From IMG/VR virus record IMGVR_UViG_3300043468_000519, positions 1-29,832 of that record: 29,832 nucleotides of DNA, one strand, 5' to 3'. The notes under the pieces are model-generated. The model made no database searches, was not told the origin of the DNA, and was given only the letters and a program-made list of their open reading frames with translations. Positions within the stretch are counted from its first letter, which is position 1. Each line of letters begins with the position of its first letter. Below, piece by piece: positions 18,737-27,583 of this stretch. Made by a program: the position numbers and the translations under genes. This DNA is from a virus.

Positions 18737-20760
18737 AATTCCGACCCTTGTTTGATTTTATTTATTTTACTTTGTGTGCTTGTAATGTCGCTTTCACTTA
18801 CGACCGCTTGCACTACTATGTTTTGGTTGGTTGTTACGCTTTTCGGTTGGCCTTGCGTGTTTAGGTCGTTGCCTTGTCCGAACATTTGAACCGAAGGAAC
18901 TAGAGGCGTAACGCTAGTAGAAGACGAACTAGAAGTAGAATTATTACTTGTGCTAATTGTCCCGCTAGGGTTACTCAATAGTTGTTTAGCCTTTACCATG
19001 TTGGTAGTAATTTGCAAGATACCACTAGCGAACTGCGCAATACCAGCGGCACCCGCTGACACCGAGTTAAACGGGTTAGCGTTTGAAGCGGCAACCAAAG
19101 ACGAAATAGCTTTCGCCGTATCTATTCCTATTTGAACTAGTGCCGACGCCTTGTTAATCTTTTCTAGTTTCTTTTGGTCGTTAGTTACTAAAGTTGCAAG
19201 GTTGCCTAACGCGTTAGCATAGTCGCCTACCATACTTATTTTAGCGTCGCGTACTTGCTTGTCTTGCTCTATTTGCGCTAGTGCTTTGGCTTTTGCGTCT
19301 TCGGCTTCTTTGTCCGTTATTGCTTTAATTTCAGCGGCGCGTTTTTCTTCTAGTGCTTTGGTGTCCATTCCGTATTGCTCGGCTAGGGCTATAAGTTCGA
19401 AGTATTTTGTTTGCACTTCGTCTATTGCTCGCTGTGTGTCCGTCATGGTAAGCACGCGCACTTGTTCTTCAAATTCTTCTTGCGCTTGTAGCTGTGCGTT
19501 CTGGTTGTCTTTAATGGCTTTAGCTATGTCGGCTTGTCGTTTGGCTTCGGCTTCAGCTTGCGTTTTAGCACTTGCGTCTAGTTCGGCTACGCGTTGGTCT
19601 TCGTAAAGTTTGGTTAAACGTACCTTTTCCGATCCCGTTAGGTTTTCGTTTTTCTTTACGTCTTCTATTAGCCTTCTATACTTTTCGTTTGTCGTAGCTA
19701 TTTCGCGTTCGTTGTCGTTTGCTATCAAAGCTATTTCTATGTCCTTAATAGTACGCTCGGCGTCTAGTCTATTCTTTGCGTAGGCCTTTTGTTTTTCTAT
19801 TCGTTTGGCGTTGTCTTCTTTTGCTTTAGCTTCTTGTTCGGCTTGGTCTTGAATTTCTAGTAAGCGGCGTTCTTTGCGTCCGTCTGCTAGTATTTTCTTT
19901 TCGGCTTCTATTTGTTCGCGTAGTTTCTTACGGCGTTCTAGGTTGTCTTTAGATGCTATCTTTTGAAGGTAAGCATATTCCTTTTGTGCGTTGTTTAAAC
20001 GTCCGTCTGCCTCTTTAGAAATGGCCCTACTCTTTGCTTGTTCTAGGTCGGTGGTATCTTTGCCCGCCGCTTTTGCTTTGGCTATTTCTATGTCGTAGGC
20101 GTCGCTTACTTTTTCGGCTCTTTTCTTTGAACTTTCGGCCGCCTTTTCATTGGTCTTTTGCATGACCTTTGCGTGTTCTTCAGCCTTGTAGTTAGTTAAG
20201 CCCATTTCGTCGGTAAGCTTTTGAAAGGCTTTTATAATTGCATTAACGGGGGCCATTAACAAATTAAACGCTTTTTCTAGTGCGCCTATCTTACCCAAGA
20301 AAGCAACGAAGCCAGCAACCAAAGCGGCTATTATTGCACCTAGTAAGAACATAGGGTTAGAAAGTATTTGCGCGCCTAGCTTTACGAAGGCCCCGCCAAC
20401 GTTTTTAACTACGCCTGTAAGTCCCTTTATTGCTCCAGTTATTTCTTGCTTTCCAACACCGCTTAAAGCTTTTTTAAAAATTTCGGCTTTTTCAGCGGCG
20501 CCCTCAAAATCTAGACTAGCAAGGTCGCCTTGTATTGCAGAAAAAGAATTAGTTACAGCTTCAAATTTTGACCCTGTGTTAAAAATACTTACTTGTTCGT
20601 TTACTGCCTTTAATTGATCGGCTAATTCCCCCGCACGCTGCGCTAAAGCTGTCATTTGTTCGGGGTCGGTAGCGTTTGAAATTGCGCTTTTTACTTCTCT
20701 TAATTCAGCCTTAATTGCTGCAATGCCTGTAAGTTTTAAAGGTATTTGTACTTCGTTCAT
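18733..20760 (-). CDS. Tail tape measure protein
   Basis: The 675-aa protein is the longest helical protein in the window. An N-terminal helical region is followed by a hydrophobic segment (FLLGAIIAALVAGFVAFLG, about 138-156), then long charged coiled coils to about 500 (such as KKILADGRKERRLLEIQDQA), a small-residue region and a Gln/Asn/Ser-rich end. That is the usual form of tape measure proteins, which set tail length and help DNA entry. At about 0.15 nm per residue it would give a tail near 100 nm. It starts directly after the pre-start motif TAATATTGTT. Confidence 0.85.
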   Translation of the reverse strand: MNEVQIPLKLTGIAAIKAELREVKSAISNATDPEQMTALAQRAGELADQLKAVNEQVSIFNTGSKFEAVTNSFSAIQGDLASLDFEGAAEKAEIFKKALSGVGKQEITGAIKGLTGVVKNVGGAFVKLGAQILSNPMFLLGAIIAALVAGFVAFLGKIGALEKAFNLLMAPVNAIIKAFQKLTDEMGLTNYKAEEHAKVMQKTNEKAAESSKKRAEKVSDAYDIEIAKAKAAGKDTTDLEQAKSRAISKEADGRLNNAQKEYAYLQKIASKDNLERRKKLREQIEAEKKILADGRKERRLLEIQDQAEQEAKAKEDNAKRIEKQKAYAKNRLDAERTIKDIEIALIANDNEREIATTNEKYRRLIEDVKKNENLTGSEKVRLTKLYEDQRVAELDASAKTQAEAEAKRQADIAKAIKDNQNAQLQAQEEFEEQVRVLTMTDTQRAIDEVQTKYFELIALAEQYGMDTKALEEKRAAEIKAITDKEAEDAKAKALAQIEQDKQVRDAKISMVGDYANALGNLATLVTNDQKKLEKINKASALVQIGIDTAKAISSLVAASNANPFNSVSAGAAGIAQFASGILQITTNMVKAKQLLSNPSGTISTSNNSTSSSSSTSVTPLVPSVQMFGQGNDLNTQGQPKSVTTNQNIVVQAVVSESDITSTQSKINKIKQGSEL

Positions 20761-20775
20761 AACAATATTAGCCTT

Positions 20776-23472
20776 TTAGTAGGTGCGTATTTCTAGCGTT
20801 GTGTTGTTTAGTATGTCGTCGTCGTGTTGGTGGTTTGACGTGTTGGTAGTTTTTACTACTATGTCGCCGTCCGTGTTTATGTAAGCGCTACAAAGGTGGT
20901 CGTGTTCGTTGCTATTAATCATTACATAGGTACTTTGAAAGTCGAACGGGGTTACTGGAGTTCCTAGATACTGACCTTGTCCAGTTCTAGTCCATGTTAC
21001 TACGTCCAAGTTATTAGCTAATTCTAGCGCCTCTGGTGCATTTGTTCCTGTTTGGGTAAGGTTAGCTATATATGCGCCCCTATTCGTCGCTATGCCGTTA
21101 ATTCTAGGCGTTATAATTCCGTCTTCGTTTAGCGTGTTGTCGTCGCCTATTACGATACCCCTAACGCCTTGCGCTATGGTGTTACGCGTTCCGTATACCG
21201 ATACGTTTGCACCTTCTAGAATTAAGTTACCCGTAGACATTCTAGACTGCATTACGCTTTGTAAAGCTACTTCGTTGTTTGTGCTAGGTGCGGGGCTTCC
21301 TGTGTTTGTAATGAAAGGCGCTAGTTCTATTTCGCTGTCTACGCTTATTAGTTCTACTTTGGTTAGCGTGTCCGTGTTTGCGTTGTAATCTATTACGCGG
21401 TTAATATTCCACCACGAATTGTCTATTCGTATTTTGTCGTTAAGCTTTAAGCCGTGAATGTCGCTTTCTGTTAATCTAAAAAACGCGGTCAACATTTTAC
21501 CCTCGTTAATCTGGTTTATTGTACGGCGCCAGTATAGGTTATAAAGGTTGTTATTGGTTAGCGTTTGCGGTTGGTAATAGTAGAAGTCGCACGTTCCAAA
21601 GTTAATGTCGAAGCTAGGCGTTTCGGCGTTGTCGAAGTGCGTAATAGCTGGGTAAGAAGTTACGCCGTAAGTACCCGTTAACCCGCCGTCTATTAAGTCG
21701 TAAGACCCGCACGTTTGTTCGCCGCCGTCGTAAAGAATACGAAGACCCGTTTTTGGCGCTTGTCCGTCAATCATTGGGACGATTGCGTTAAACGTAGTCT
21801 TGGTTATGGGCGTAGGGCTAAAGATTAGTTCTTTTGTGTCTACGTCTTTAACGTATTCGCTATTGAAAATGTATTCAAGTTGCCCGTAAACTTCGCGCGT
21901 CGTGTTAAAATATAGCGTGTTTGGTGTGTCCGTGTCTTGTTTGTAAGTCAAGATTAAACGCTTGTTCGTTACGTCTGGTAAGAACGCTAGGCTTTGTTCG
22001 CGGTCTTTGGCTAGTTTCTTTGTCCAGTCCTTCTCGGCGCCGTTGTCGTAGTATTCGTCGCGGTGGGTTAGTATTATGTTGTTAGGTTGTTCGGGGTCTA
22101 CGTCTGCGAAAAGGTTGTACATTGTAAAGATTGACTTCACAAAGTCGCTTTGCTTTACCTTTTGCGGTACGTATTCATTCATGATAACAAACCCGCCTAT
22201 CGGTTGAGTATTGCTATTCGGCGTAATTTCTGCCTTTATTTCTAGAATGTCTAGATTTACATTAACACTAGCTAGCACGTTGGTTGTCGTAGTTCGCCAC
22301 TTTGTACCGCCGTTCTGCCAGTTGGTAGACAAGATGCCAGTAACCATAGTAAGAAGGTCGCCCGTGTTTATGTAGCTCGACGGGCTTGTTATTACTAGGT
22401 TGGCGTAAGTTCCAAACGTCGTAACTCCAGAGGCTAGCGCCGTGTTTATTGTAATGGGTGTAAGCGAGCCTATCGTTCCTTGTCCCGAAGGGTTTAAAGC
22501 TTTGACAAACGGGTAAAACACTACGTCTTGCGGTGCGCCGTTGTAATACGCCCTAACTGGTAGCGCGCTAGTGTTTTCAAACGTAACGTCGTACTGAATT
22601 GTTATATTAAATTCGTAGCCTTGCGAAGCGGCAGGGTCTGTGTTAGTCGGCGCGGTATATTGTCCAGTAATAGGGTCAAAGATGCCTTGCGTATCTAGTT
22701 CCTCTGTCCATCCCGTAAGCGTTTCTTGAAACGTATAGAAGTTACCTAAAGACGGCGTCTGCGAAGTTGTCCACGAATTACGGGCCTTAACTTTGTAGTC
22801 CGTCCAGTCTATTTGGTTTTCGTCGCCGTTGTAAGGAATTAACAACTTATCAAAGCGTGCGGCTTGTAAGCCCGCCCAAGTGTATGTAAAACCAGCATTT
22901 GCGAAGATGCGATCAAAGTAAGTCTTTGCATAGATAGCGGGCTTTAGTTGGCGAACGTTGTATAGGTTGTCGTTGTCGTAAGGTAGGACGTATTTGTAGC
23001 CGTTGGCTTGCGTAAAGCCATACGTTGCAATAATGCTAGTAGAGTTGGCGTAGTGGTTTAGGTCGCTGAAGTCTATGTCTGTAAGTTCGGCGTTTGTTAT
23101 GGCCGTGTATAGTTCCGCTTTTGTGTCTTTAATTAACACTTCGTAGTTAACAACTTGTTCGTAGGCGTCCGTGGTTTGGTATTTATTTACGGCAATAAGT
23201 TGTAAGATTGCGTCTTCTAGAATTATAACGTCGTTTTGTAAAACTTGACAACGCGTAAGCTGGGTAATGTCAAACGTACCCGCATCTATGTTTACGTCGT
23301 AGTAATGGTTTAAAAGTTGGTTGTTGTTGTCCGTGGCGGGTAGTACAATGGTCTTCGAGAATGTACCCGTTCGCTTTGTTATGTCGCGTATTTCGCCAAC
23401 TGAAAACGTCAAAGGAAAATTAACGTCGGGGCGCACGTCTAGCACGCCACTATCTAAAACTATCTTAACCAT
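20776..23472 (-). CDS. Large tail-associated protein (tail hub/baseplate-like)
   Basis: The 898-aa protein begins MVKIVLDSGVLDVRPDVNFP and is mostly beta structure. The N-terminal part (FSVGEIRDITKRTGTFSKTI) is a pattern I associate with large tail proteins next to the tape measure in Bacteroidetes phages. The C-terminal third has repeats of Gly/Asn/Thr loops (ILEGANVSVYGTRNTIAQG, GDDNTLNEDG) like a beta-helix or passenger region. A tail tip or hub protein, possibly with receptor contact, is the best reading. It overlaps the next gene by eight bases. Confidence 0.6.
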   Translation of the reverse strand: MVKIVLDSGVLDVRPDVNFPLTFSVGEIRDITKRTGTFSKTIVLPATDNNNQLLNHYYDVNIDAGTFDITQLTRCQVLQNDVIILEDAILQLIAVNKYQTTDAYEQVVNYEVLIKDTKAELYTAITNAELTDIDFSDLNHYANSTSIIATYGFTQANGYKYVLPYDNDNLYNVRQLKPAIYAKTYFDRIFANAGFTYTWAGLQAARFDKLLIPYNGDENQIDWTDYKVKARNSWTTSQTPSLGNFYTFQETLTGWTEELDTQGIFDPITGQYTAPTNTDPAASQGYEFNITIQYDVTFENTSALPVRAYYNGAPQDVVFYPFVKALNPSGQGTIGSLTPITINTALASGVTTFGTYANLVITSPSSYINTGDLLTMVTGILSTNWQNGGTKWRTTTTNVLASVNVNLDILEIKAEITPNSNTQPIGGFVIMNEYVPQKVKQSDFVKSIFTMYNLFADVDPEQPNNIILTHRDEYYDNGAEKDWTKKLAKDREQSLAFLPDVTNKRLILTYKQDTDTPNTLYFNTTREVYGQLEYIFNSEYVKDVDTKELIFSPTPITKTTFNAIVPMIDGQAPKTGLRILYDGGEQTCGSYDLIDGGLTGTYGVTSYPAITHFDNAETPSFDINFGTCDFYYYQPQTLTNNNLYNLYWRRTINQINEGKMLTAFFRLTESDIHGLKLNDKIRIDNSWWNINRVIDYNANTDTLTKVELISVDSEIELAPFITNTGSPAPSTNNEVALQSVMQSRMSTGNLILEGANVSVYGTRNTIAQGVRGIVIGDDNTLNEDGIITPRINGIATNRGAYIANLTQTGTNAPEALELANNLDVVTWTRTGQGQYLGTPVTPFDFQSTYVMINSNEHDHLCSAYINTDGDIVVKTTNTSNHQHDDDILNNTTLEIRTY

Positions 23473-24901
23473 TTATTGCGTCGTTATTTGCAAGCTTAAC
23501 GTTTATAGTTTGCTTAATTAGGTTCTTGTTTCGTTGTTTGAATACTTCAAAGCTATTCGTTGTTACAATGGCTGGCACGTATTCCGTTGACGTTACTAGC
23601 ACGCCGTCGGGGCAACTATACGTAACTTGCTTTATGAATACTTGAGGGCTTGTTACTAGTTCTTCGAAGTAGGTAGCCATGTCTTGATTCATCCAGTTAG
23701 TATTCAATTCTAAAGACTTTACGGCGTTTAAATTAATTGTGCTGTAGCCAAATTCTTTCGGTTCGTATTTCCATTGGTTGTCGTCAACGTAGCCCGTTAC
23801 GTCTTGGTTGTATTCCTCGCGGGTTACTTCTACACGTTCGTAGGTCTTTAGTTGAAAAGCAAAACTAGACATTGACCCCATGCGATCCAAAAAGACTACG
23901 TCCACTTCTTCGATGCTTTCGCGTCTGTCTAAATTTACTCTATACGTTTTAGAACTTACCCCGCTGTCGTCGTAGTAAAATTCGTAGTACGTTGTGTCGT
24001 CTTTAATTAGTGGCAATGTAGCTAAACCTACGGGCGTAAGCGTGCCGTAATTGTTAGGGCCAACCGCGACACCTTGAATAGTTGCATTCGTTGATATGGT
24101 TTTATAGAATTGTTCGCCGTTTGAGTTTTCAAATACTACTTTTCTGCCAGCCCTTGCGCGTATGTTTAACCAAATGTCTTGGCCTAGCGTGGCGGTAAAA
24201 TTAGTTAAAGGCTGGTTTGTTAGCCATAGTTTGCTAGGGTCGTCAGGGTTGTACGTGTCGTCGTCCCAAGTAGGCCACAAAGCAAAGCGCACAGCCCCAT
24301 TAAAGACGTTGGCGGCCGATATGCTTTGTATGTTGTAATTAACTATTTTTCGGTTGTCGGCATAGGTTACCACCCCGTCTATGTTTGCGTCGGTTACACT
24401 TGACCAGCTTACGCCTATTTCGAACCAAGTAGTAGAAGCGTTAGTAACAGAATGTAAGCCTTCTACTAAAGGGTTAGCCGTACCGCCGTCAGCTTGCGTT
24501 ATGTTTACTTGGTCGCCTATTGCGAAGGTATTTGAAACGTTTATGCGAACAAAGCCACCCGAGTTTGTTAGGGCAGACGTGTAGCTAAATTCGGCTAGGT
24601 ATTCTTCGCCCGTCTTTACTTGGTATAGGTAGTAACAATTACTAGCGTCGTAGTCTGTTGTGTTCGTGTTTTCAAAGTTCCAACTTACGTAACTTGAAAG
24701 GAATTTCGATAGGTCTTGTTCGCCGTACCCGTCCGCTATTCTTGGTAGGGTCTTGAAGCGTCCTATTCGTGTCGCGCCGTCGTATACGTCGAAAATGTAC
24801 TTGAAGCCCGTGTTGTTTTTGTTCGTGCTGTCTATAATGTACTTAACGGGGTTGTAAGCTGGTGTGAAGCTTTGGGGTCTTGCTATTGTAGTCTGTGCCA
24901 T
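23465..24901 (-). CDS. Tail protein, distal-tail or minor structural type
   Basis: The 478-aa protein begins MAQTTIARPQSFTPAYNPVK and is largely beta, with many aromatic residues (YYLYQVKTGEEYLAEFSYTS, KLWLTNQPLTNFTATLGQD). No coiled coil or signal peptide is present. It lies between terminase and the large tail-associated gene, where distal tail or minor tail proteins occur. Its start is directly after the pre-start motif TAATATTGTT. The last Lys/Asn-rich segment overlaps the next gene by eight bases. The specific role is uncertain. Confidence 0.55.
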   Translation of the reverse strand: MAQTTIARPQSFTPAYNPVKYIIDSTNKNNTGFKYIFDVYDGATRIGRFKTLPRIADGYGEQDLSKFLSSYVSWNFENTNTTDYDASNCYYLYQVKTGEEYLAEFSYTSALTNSGGFVRINVSNTFAIGDQVNITQADGGTANPLVEGLHSVTNASTTWFEIGVSWSSVTDANIDGVVTYADNRKIVNYNIQSISAANVFNGAVRFALWPTWDDDTYNPDDPSKLWLTNQPLTNFTATLGQDIWLNIRARAGRKVVFENSNGEQFYKTISTNATIQGVAVGPNNYGTLTPVGLATLPLIKDDTTYYEFYYDDSGVSSKTYRVNLDRRESIEEVDVVFLDRMGSMSSFAFQLKTYERVEVTREEYNQDVTGYVDDNQWKYEPKEFGYSTINLNAVKSLELNTNWMNQDMATYFEELVTSPQVFIKQVTYSCPDGVLVTSTEYVPAIVTTNSFEVFKQRNKNLIKQTINVKLANNDAING

Positions 24902-24932
24902 AACAATATTAATTTAAGGCGTCCGTGTTAAT

Positions 24933-26084
24933 TTAGAACGCAAAGTAGGCGTCATCGGTAAAGTATTGTTCTTTAATGTAGGTAGTCGCGTACCTTACGG
25001 CGTCCATAGCGTCATCGAATAGCTTTACTGGTTCGTCCGTGATTGTGTCTCCTACCTTTTTCCACTTGTAATTTGCGTATTCCTTTTCTAGGTTCTTGTC
25101 TGCCATAGCAAACACTCCGAAGGTCTTAATGTTGTCAATACCCTTTTTTACGACCTTGTTAGCGTTAAGGACGTTGTATCCCGCGTTATTCATTTCGGCT
25201 ATTATTTCGGGGCGTGCGTAGTCCGCTATTATTTCGGTTTCCTTTTCGACGTCTAGCGAAGCCATGCGGTCTATTAGGTTCGACGTGGTTAGGTAGCTTT
25301 CGTATATTACGGGTTCTATGAATATGTCTTTTTCGTGCCAGTAGACGCGCATTAAAGCGGTGGGGTGATTATAACCAAAGTCTAACCCGTAAACGTATTG
25401 GGTAAAGCGTGCGGGCCTGTGCGGTAAAAACGTCCAGTTTGAATATATGTTAGCCTTGCTTATTGCGTGTTCGCCTAGTGCGTAAATTTGATATAGTGCT
25501 TCGTCGGTTCGTTTGAGGTCTTCTATCTGTCGTTTGATGCTGTCAGGTAAAAAGGGGTTGTCGCGGTATGTGCTTTTGATTAGTACGCTTTCGTCTTTTG
25601 GTAGTTCGTAAAGCCAACTTGTACTATCGGACGGGTTGTAATCAAAGATTAGCTTTTGTTCGGTACGCATATTTAACTGCGTGAAGTCGTCTAGGAATAG
25701 TTCGTTAGCCTCATTACACCATGCTACGTGGCGCTTGCGTCCCCTTATTTTTTGTTCGTCGTCAACACTAAAGAACTCAACTATAGATCCGTTAGGAAAC
25801 GTGTAAATATGTTCTGACATATTGTGGCTAGACTTGTCGTATATGCCCGCCTCTTTAAGCACTTCTAGGAAGTCGCGCATAGCCGTTGCCCGTAACGCTG
25901 GGAATGTCTTACGAATTATAGATACAACCTTTTGCGGGTTTTGTAAGCAATAGACCATTATAAGTTGACAAAGAGAATACGTCTTACTAGAACGGCTACC
26001 CCCTTCGTTAATGATAAAACGCGCCTCATTGTTGTAAAGCGCGTCGTAGTTACGTTCGAATACTATTGTAGACTTTAAGTCCAT
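24933..26084 (-). CDS. terL: Terminase large subunit
   Basis: The 383-aa protein has both halves of a packaging motor. The ATPase half has Walker A GGSRSSKT at 28-35 and a Walker B strand HVAWCNEA at 119-126 with the catalytic Glu 125. The RNase H-fold nuclease half has the metal-binding acids in GLDFGYN (Asp 235), IADYARPE (Asp 288) and DDAMDAVRY (Asp 357/358 and 361). This arrangement is the PBSX/Terminase_3 type. It pumps DNA through the portal and cuts the concatemer. It overlaps the small-subunit gene by one base. Confidence 0.92.
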   Translation of the reverse strand: MDLKSTIVFERNYDALYNNEARFIINEGGSRSSKTYSLCQLIMVYCLQNPQKVVSIIRKTFPALRATAMRDFLEVLKEAGIYDKSSHNMSEHIYTFPNGSIVEFFSVDDEQKIRGRKRHVAWCNEANELFLDDFTQLNMRTEQKLIFDYNPSDSTSWLYELPKDESVLIKSTYRDNPFLPDSIKRQIEDLKRTDEALYQIYALGEHAISKANIYSNWTFLPHRPARFTQYVYGLDFGYNHPTALMRVYWHEKDIFIEPVIYESYLTTSNLIDRMASLDVEKETEIIADYARPEIIAEMNNAGYNVLNANKVVKKGIDNIKTFGVFAMADKNLEKEYANYKWKKVGDTITDEPVKLFDDAMDAVRYATTYIKEQYFTDDAYFAF

Positions 26085-26515
26085 TACTCTAGTTCTTTGG
26101 TGTCGGGTCGAATTATGCTAATCTTAATTTCGTTTATGTTGTCGCCGTTGCTGGTTACATCCGTCTTTTCGGTTAGGTTGTTGAGCCTTTGAGTTATGGA
26201 CGGGTTGTACTGGCCAACCATGCCACCTTCGATTTGGTCGCGTCGGATTGCTTTCTTAATACGCGTAGTGATTGTCCCATATTCGGAGTATCTCCCGTCC
26301 GTATTATCGAAATAATGATGGCAGTCGCTGTAATTTTCGATGCACCAAATTTCAAAGCCTTCCATTGTTAGTGGTACTTCTAGCTTTTCTTGTACGACTT
26401 TACCGCTTTGTAGTGCTTTGTCTATGGTTCTTGGGTTCGTCTTTACATAAGTAGCGTATTCCTTAAACATTTCCCATAGTTTCTCTGGTGTTTCTATGTA
26501 TTTATGCTTTCCCAT
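26084..26515 (-). CDS. terS: Terminase small subunit
   Basis: The 143-aa protein directly precedes terL. It begins MGKHKYIETPEKLWEMFKEY, a start common among small terminases of this group, and has a helix-rich middle (PLTMEGFEIWCIENYSDCHH) resembling the DNA-binding part and an oligomerisation region. The C-terminal third is a polar tail (NGDNINEIKISIIRPDTKEL) that probably contacts TerL. It selects the phage DNA for packaging. It overlaps the next small gene by 14 bases. Confidence 0.8.
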   Translation of the reverse strand: MGKHKYIETPEKLWEMFKEYATYVKTNPRTIDKALQSGKVVQEKLEVPLTMEGFEIWCIENYSDCHHYFDNTDGRYSEYGTITTRIKKAIRRDQIEGGMVGQYNPSITQRLNNLTEKTDVTSNGDNINEIKISIIRPDTKELE

Positions 26516-26696
26516 TTTTTTTCGTGTTTTTAAAGTGGTCTAAAAATTGGTCTTCTGTTAGTTCTTCTACGCATAGCAAAAAGGGCATATCTGTAAGGTA
26601 AACGATTAAATGGTGTCCTTCATTACGTAGCTTTTCTTCTACTATGCTACCTATATGGCTCATTTTATGCCCCATGTCTATAAGGTAAAAGGCCAT
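26502..26696 (-). CDS. Unknown 64-aa protein
   Basis: The product begins MAFYLIDMGHKMSHIGSIVE, has a hydrophobic middle (LIVYLTDMPFLLCVEEL) and a basic tail (HFKNTKKNGKA). The hydrophobic stretch is interrupted by charged residues, so a membrane segment is doubtful. It follows the next gene with no gap and overlaps terS by 14 bases, so it belongs to the packaging operon. No family was recognised. Confidence 0.55.
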   Translation of the reverse strand: MAFYLIDMGHKMSHIGSIVEEKLRNEGHHLIVYLTDMPFLLCVEELTEDQFLDHFKNTKKNGKA

Positions 26697-27176
26697 TTAC
26701 TTTTCGTTTTTTATCTGTTCGAGTTTTCGTTGCGCCCATTCTATGCCTTCGTCGCCACCCCATGCCAGCCACATTAAACGCCCGCACCCGTCTCCTAGTT
26801 CCTTTTGTGAATTTTGGCGGTGTCGTTCAAAGCTTGCCATACGTGAAATTACGTCTTCCGATAAAGGTCGGCCTTCAGCGAGGTCGTTGGCGCGTCTTTT
26901 CCCTACGGGCGTGCCACACGAACCCCAGCCGTTTTGTTCGGCCCAACGTAAGGCTATTTTTGCATTTTCGCTTGCGGCTTTTGGATAGTCCGTGTAGGTC
27001 TTTTCAGCAAACGACTTCTTGTATAGGCTTAATGCCTCGCGGCTGTGCGTTTCCCATACTCTTTGGCACACGGCGAAACGTTGGCTTTCGTCTGGAAAGC
27101 TATTAACGCTTTCTTCGTCGGCCATGCAACGTTGTAAGAACTTGTCTTTACCTTCTCCCTTAATTGGTTGCGGCAT
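26697..27176 (-). CDS. Unknown conserved-looking 159-aa protein next to terminase
   Basis: The N-terminal piece (KGEGKDKFLQRCMADEESVN and SQRFAVCQRVWE) is of a type I associate with the start of some phage head proteins and prohead proteases. The second part has SENAKIALRWAEQNGWGSCG, RANDLAEG and IARM-like stretches, then GDGCGRLMWLAWGGDEGIEW, which looks like a compact conserved domain with invariant-looking Gly, Trp and Cys. The function is unknown to me. Position before terS suggests a packaging or virion role, perhaps carried into the particle. It overlaps the gene upstream by 17 bases. Confidence 0.55.
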   Translation of the reverse strand: MPQPIKGEGKDKFLQRCMADEESVNSFPDESQRFAVCQRVWETHSREALSLYKKSFAEKTYTDYPKAASENAKIALRWAEQNGWGSCGTPVGKRRANDLAEGRPLSEDVISRMASFERHRQNSQKELGDGCGRLMWLAWGGDEGIEWAQRKLEQIKNEK

Positions 27177-27426
27177 TTTTTCTACGTTTTCGTGTTTTCT
27201 TAACTACTGGCTTTGGTTCTTCTACTGCGTCCGCTTGCGCTACTTCGTGATCTATTCCCGTGTAGCTTATTGTTTGGCTTTCACGTTCAAAAAGGTAGCC
27301 TAGCCCCATAGTAGCGTAATAGCTAAACCTAGAAGGGTCTATTTTGTCTACTTCTATTTTGCGTTCGCCTAAAACGCTGTCGTAAGTTATTAGGGTTTTA
27401 CCCTTGTATTCGTCTTTAATTTTCAT
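27160..27426 (-). CDS. Unknown 88-aa protein with basic tail
   Basis: The product begins MKIKDEYKGKTLITYDSVLG, contains beta strands and aromatic residues (SRFSYYATMGLGYLFER), and ends in a very basic tail (PVVKKTRKRRKNAATN). The tail could bind DNA or RNA. It overlaps the downstream gene by 17 bases and the small membrane-protein gene upstream by 11. No family was recognised. Confidence 0.55.
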   Translation of the reverse strand: MKIKDEYKGKTLITYDSVLGERKIEVDKIDPSRFSYYATMGLGYLFERESQTISYTGIDHEVAQADAVEEPKPVVKKTRKRRKNAATN

Positions 27427-27583
27427 GTTCGTCTTTATTTAGTGCTTCAATAACTATTTCTAGGCCACCTATGGAAATAAGCACACCCATTAAAAACACG
27501 GCGTGTTTAAATTCGGCTAGGGAAACCAAAACCCCAACAGAGGTAATAATTAAGCCCGTTGCTATGTTATTTTTGTTTTTCAT
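27416..27583 (-). CDS. Small membrane protein, 55 aa
   Basis: The frame runs from ATG 27581-27583 to TAA 27416-27418. It has two hydrophobic segments (IATGLIITSVGVLVSLA, 7-23, and AVFLMGVLISIGGLEIVI, 28-45) joined by a short EFKH turn, so both ends would be on the same side of the membrane. It overlaps the sigma-like gene by 17 bases and the 88-aa gene by 11. Small hairpin membrane proteins like this may act as accessory lysis factors, but that is inference only. Confidence 0.6.
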   Translation of the reverse strand: MKNKNNIATGLIITSVGVLVSLAEFKHAVFLMGVLISIGGLEIVIEALNKDEHEN

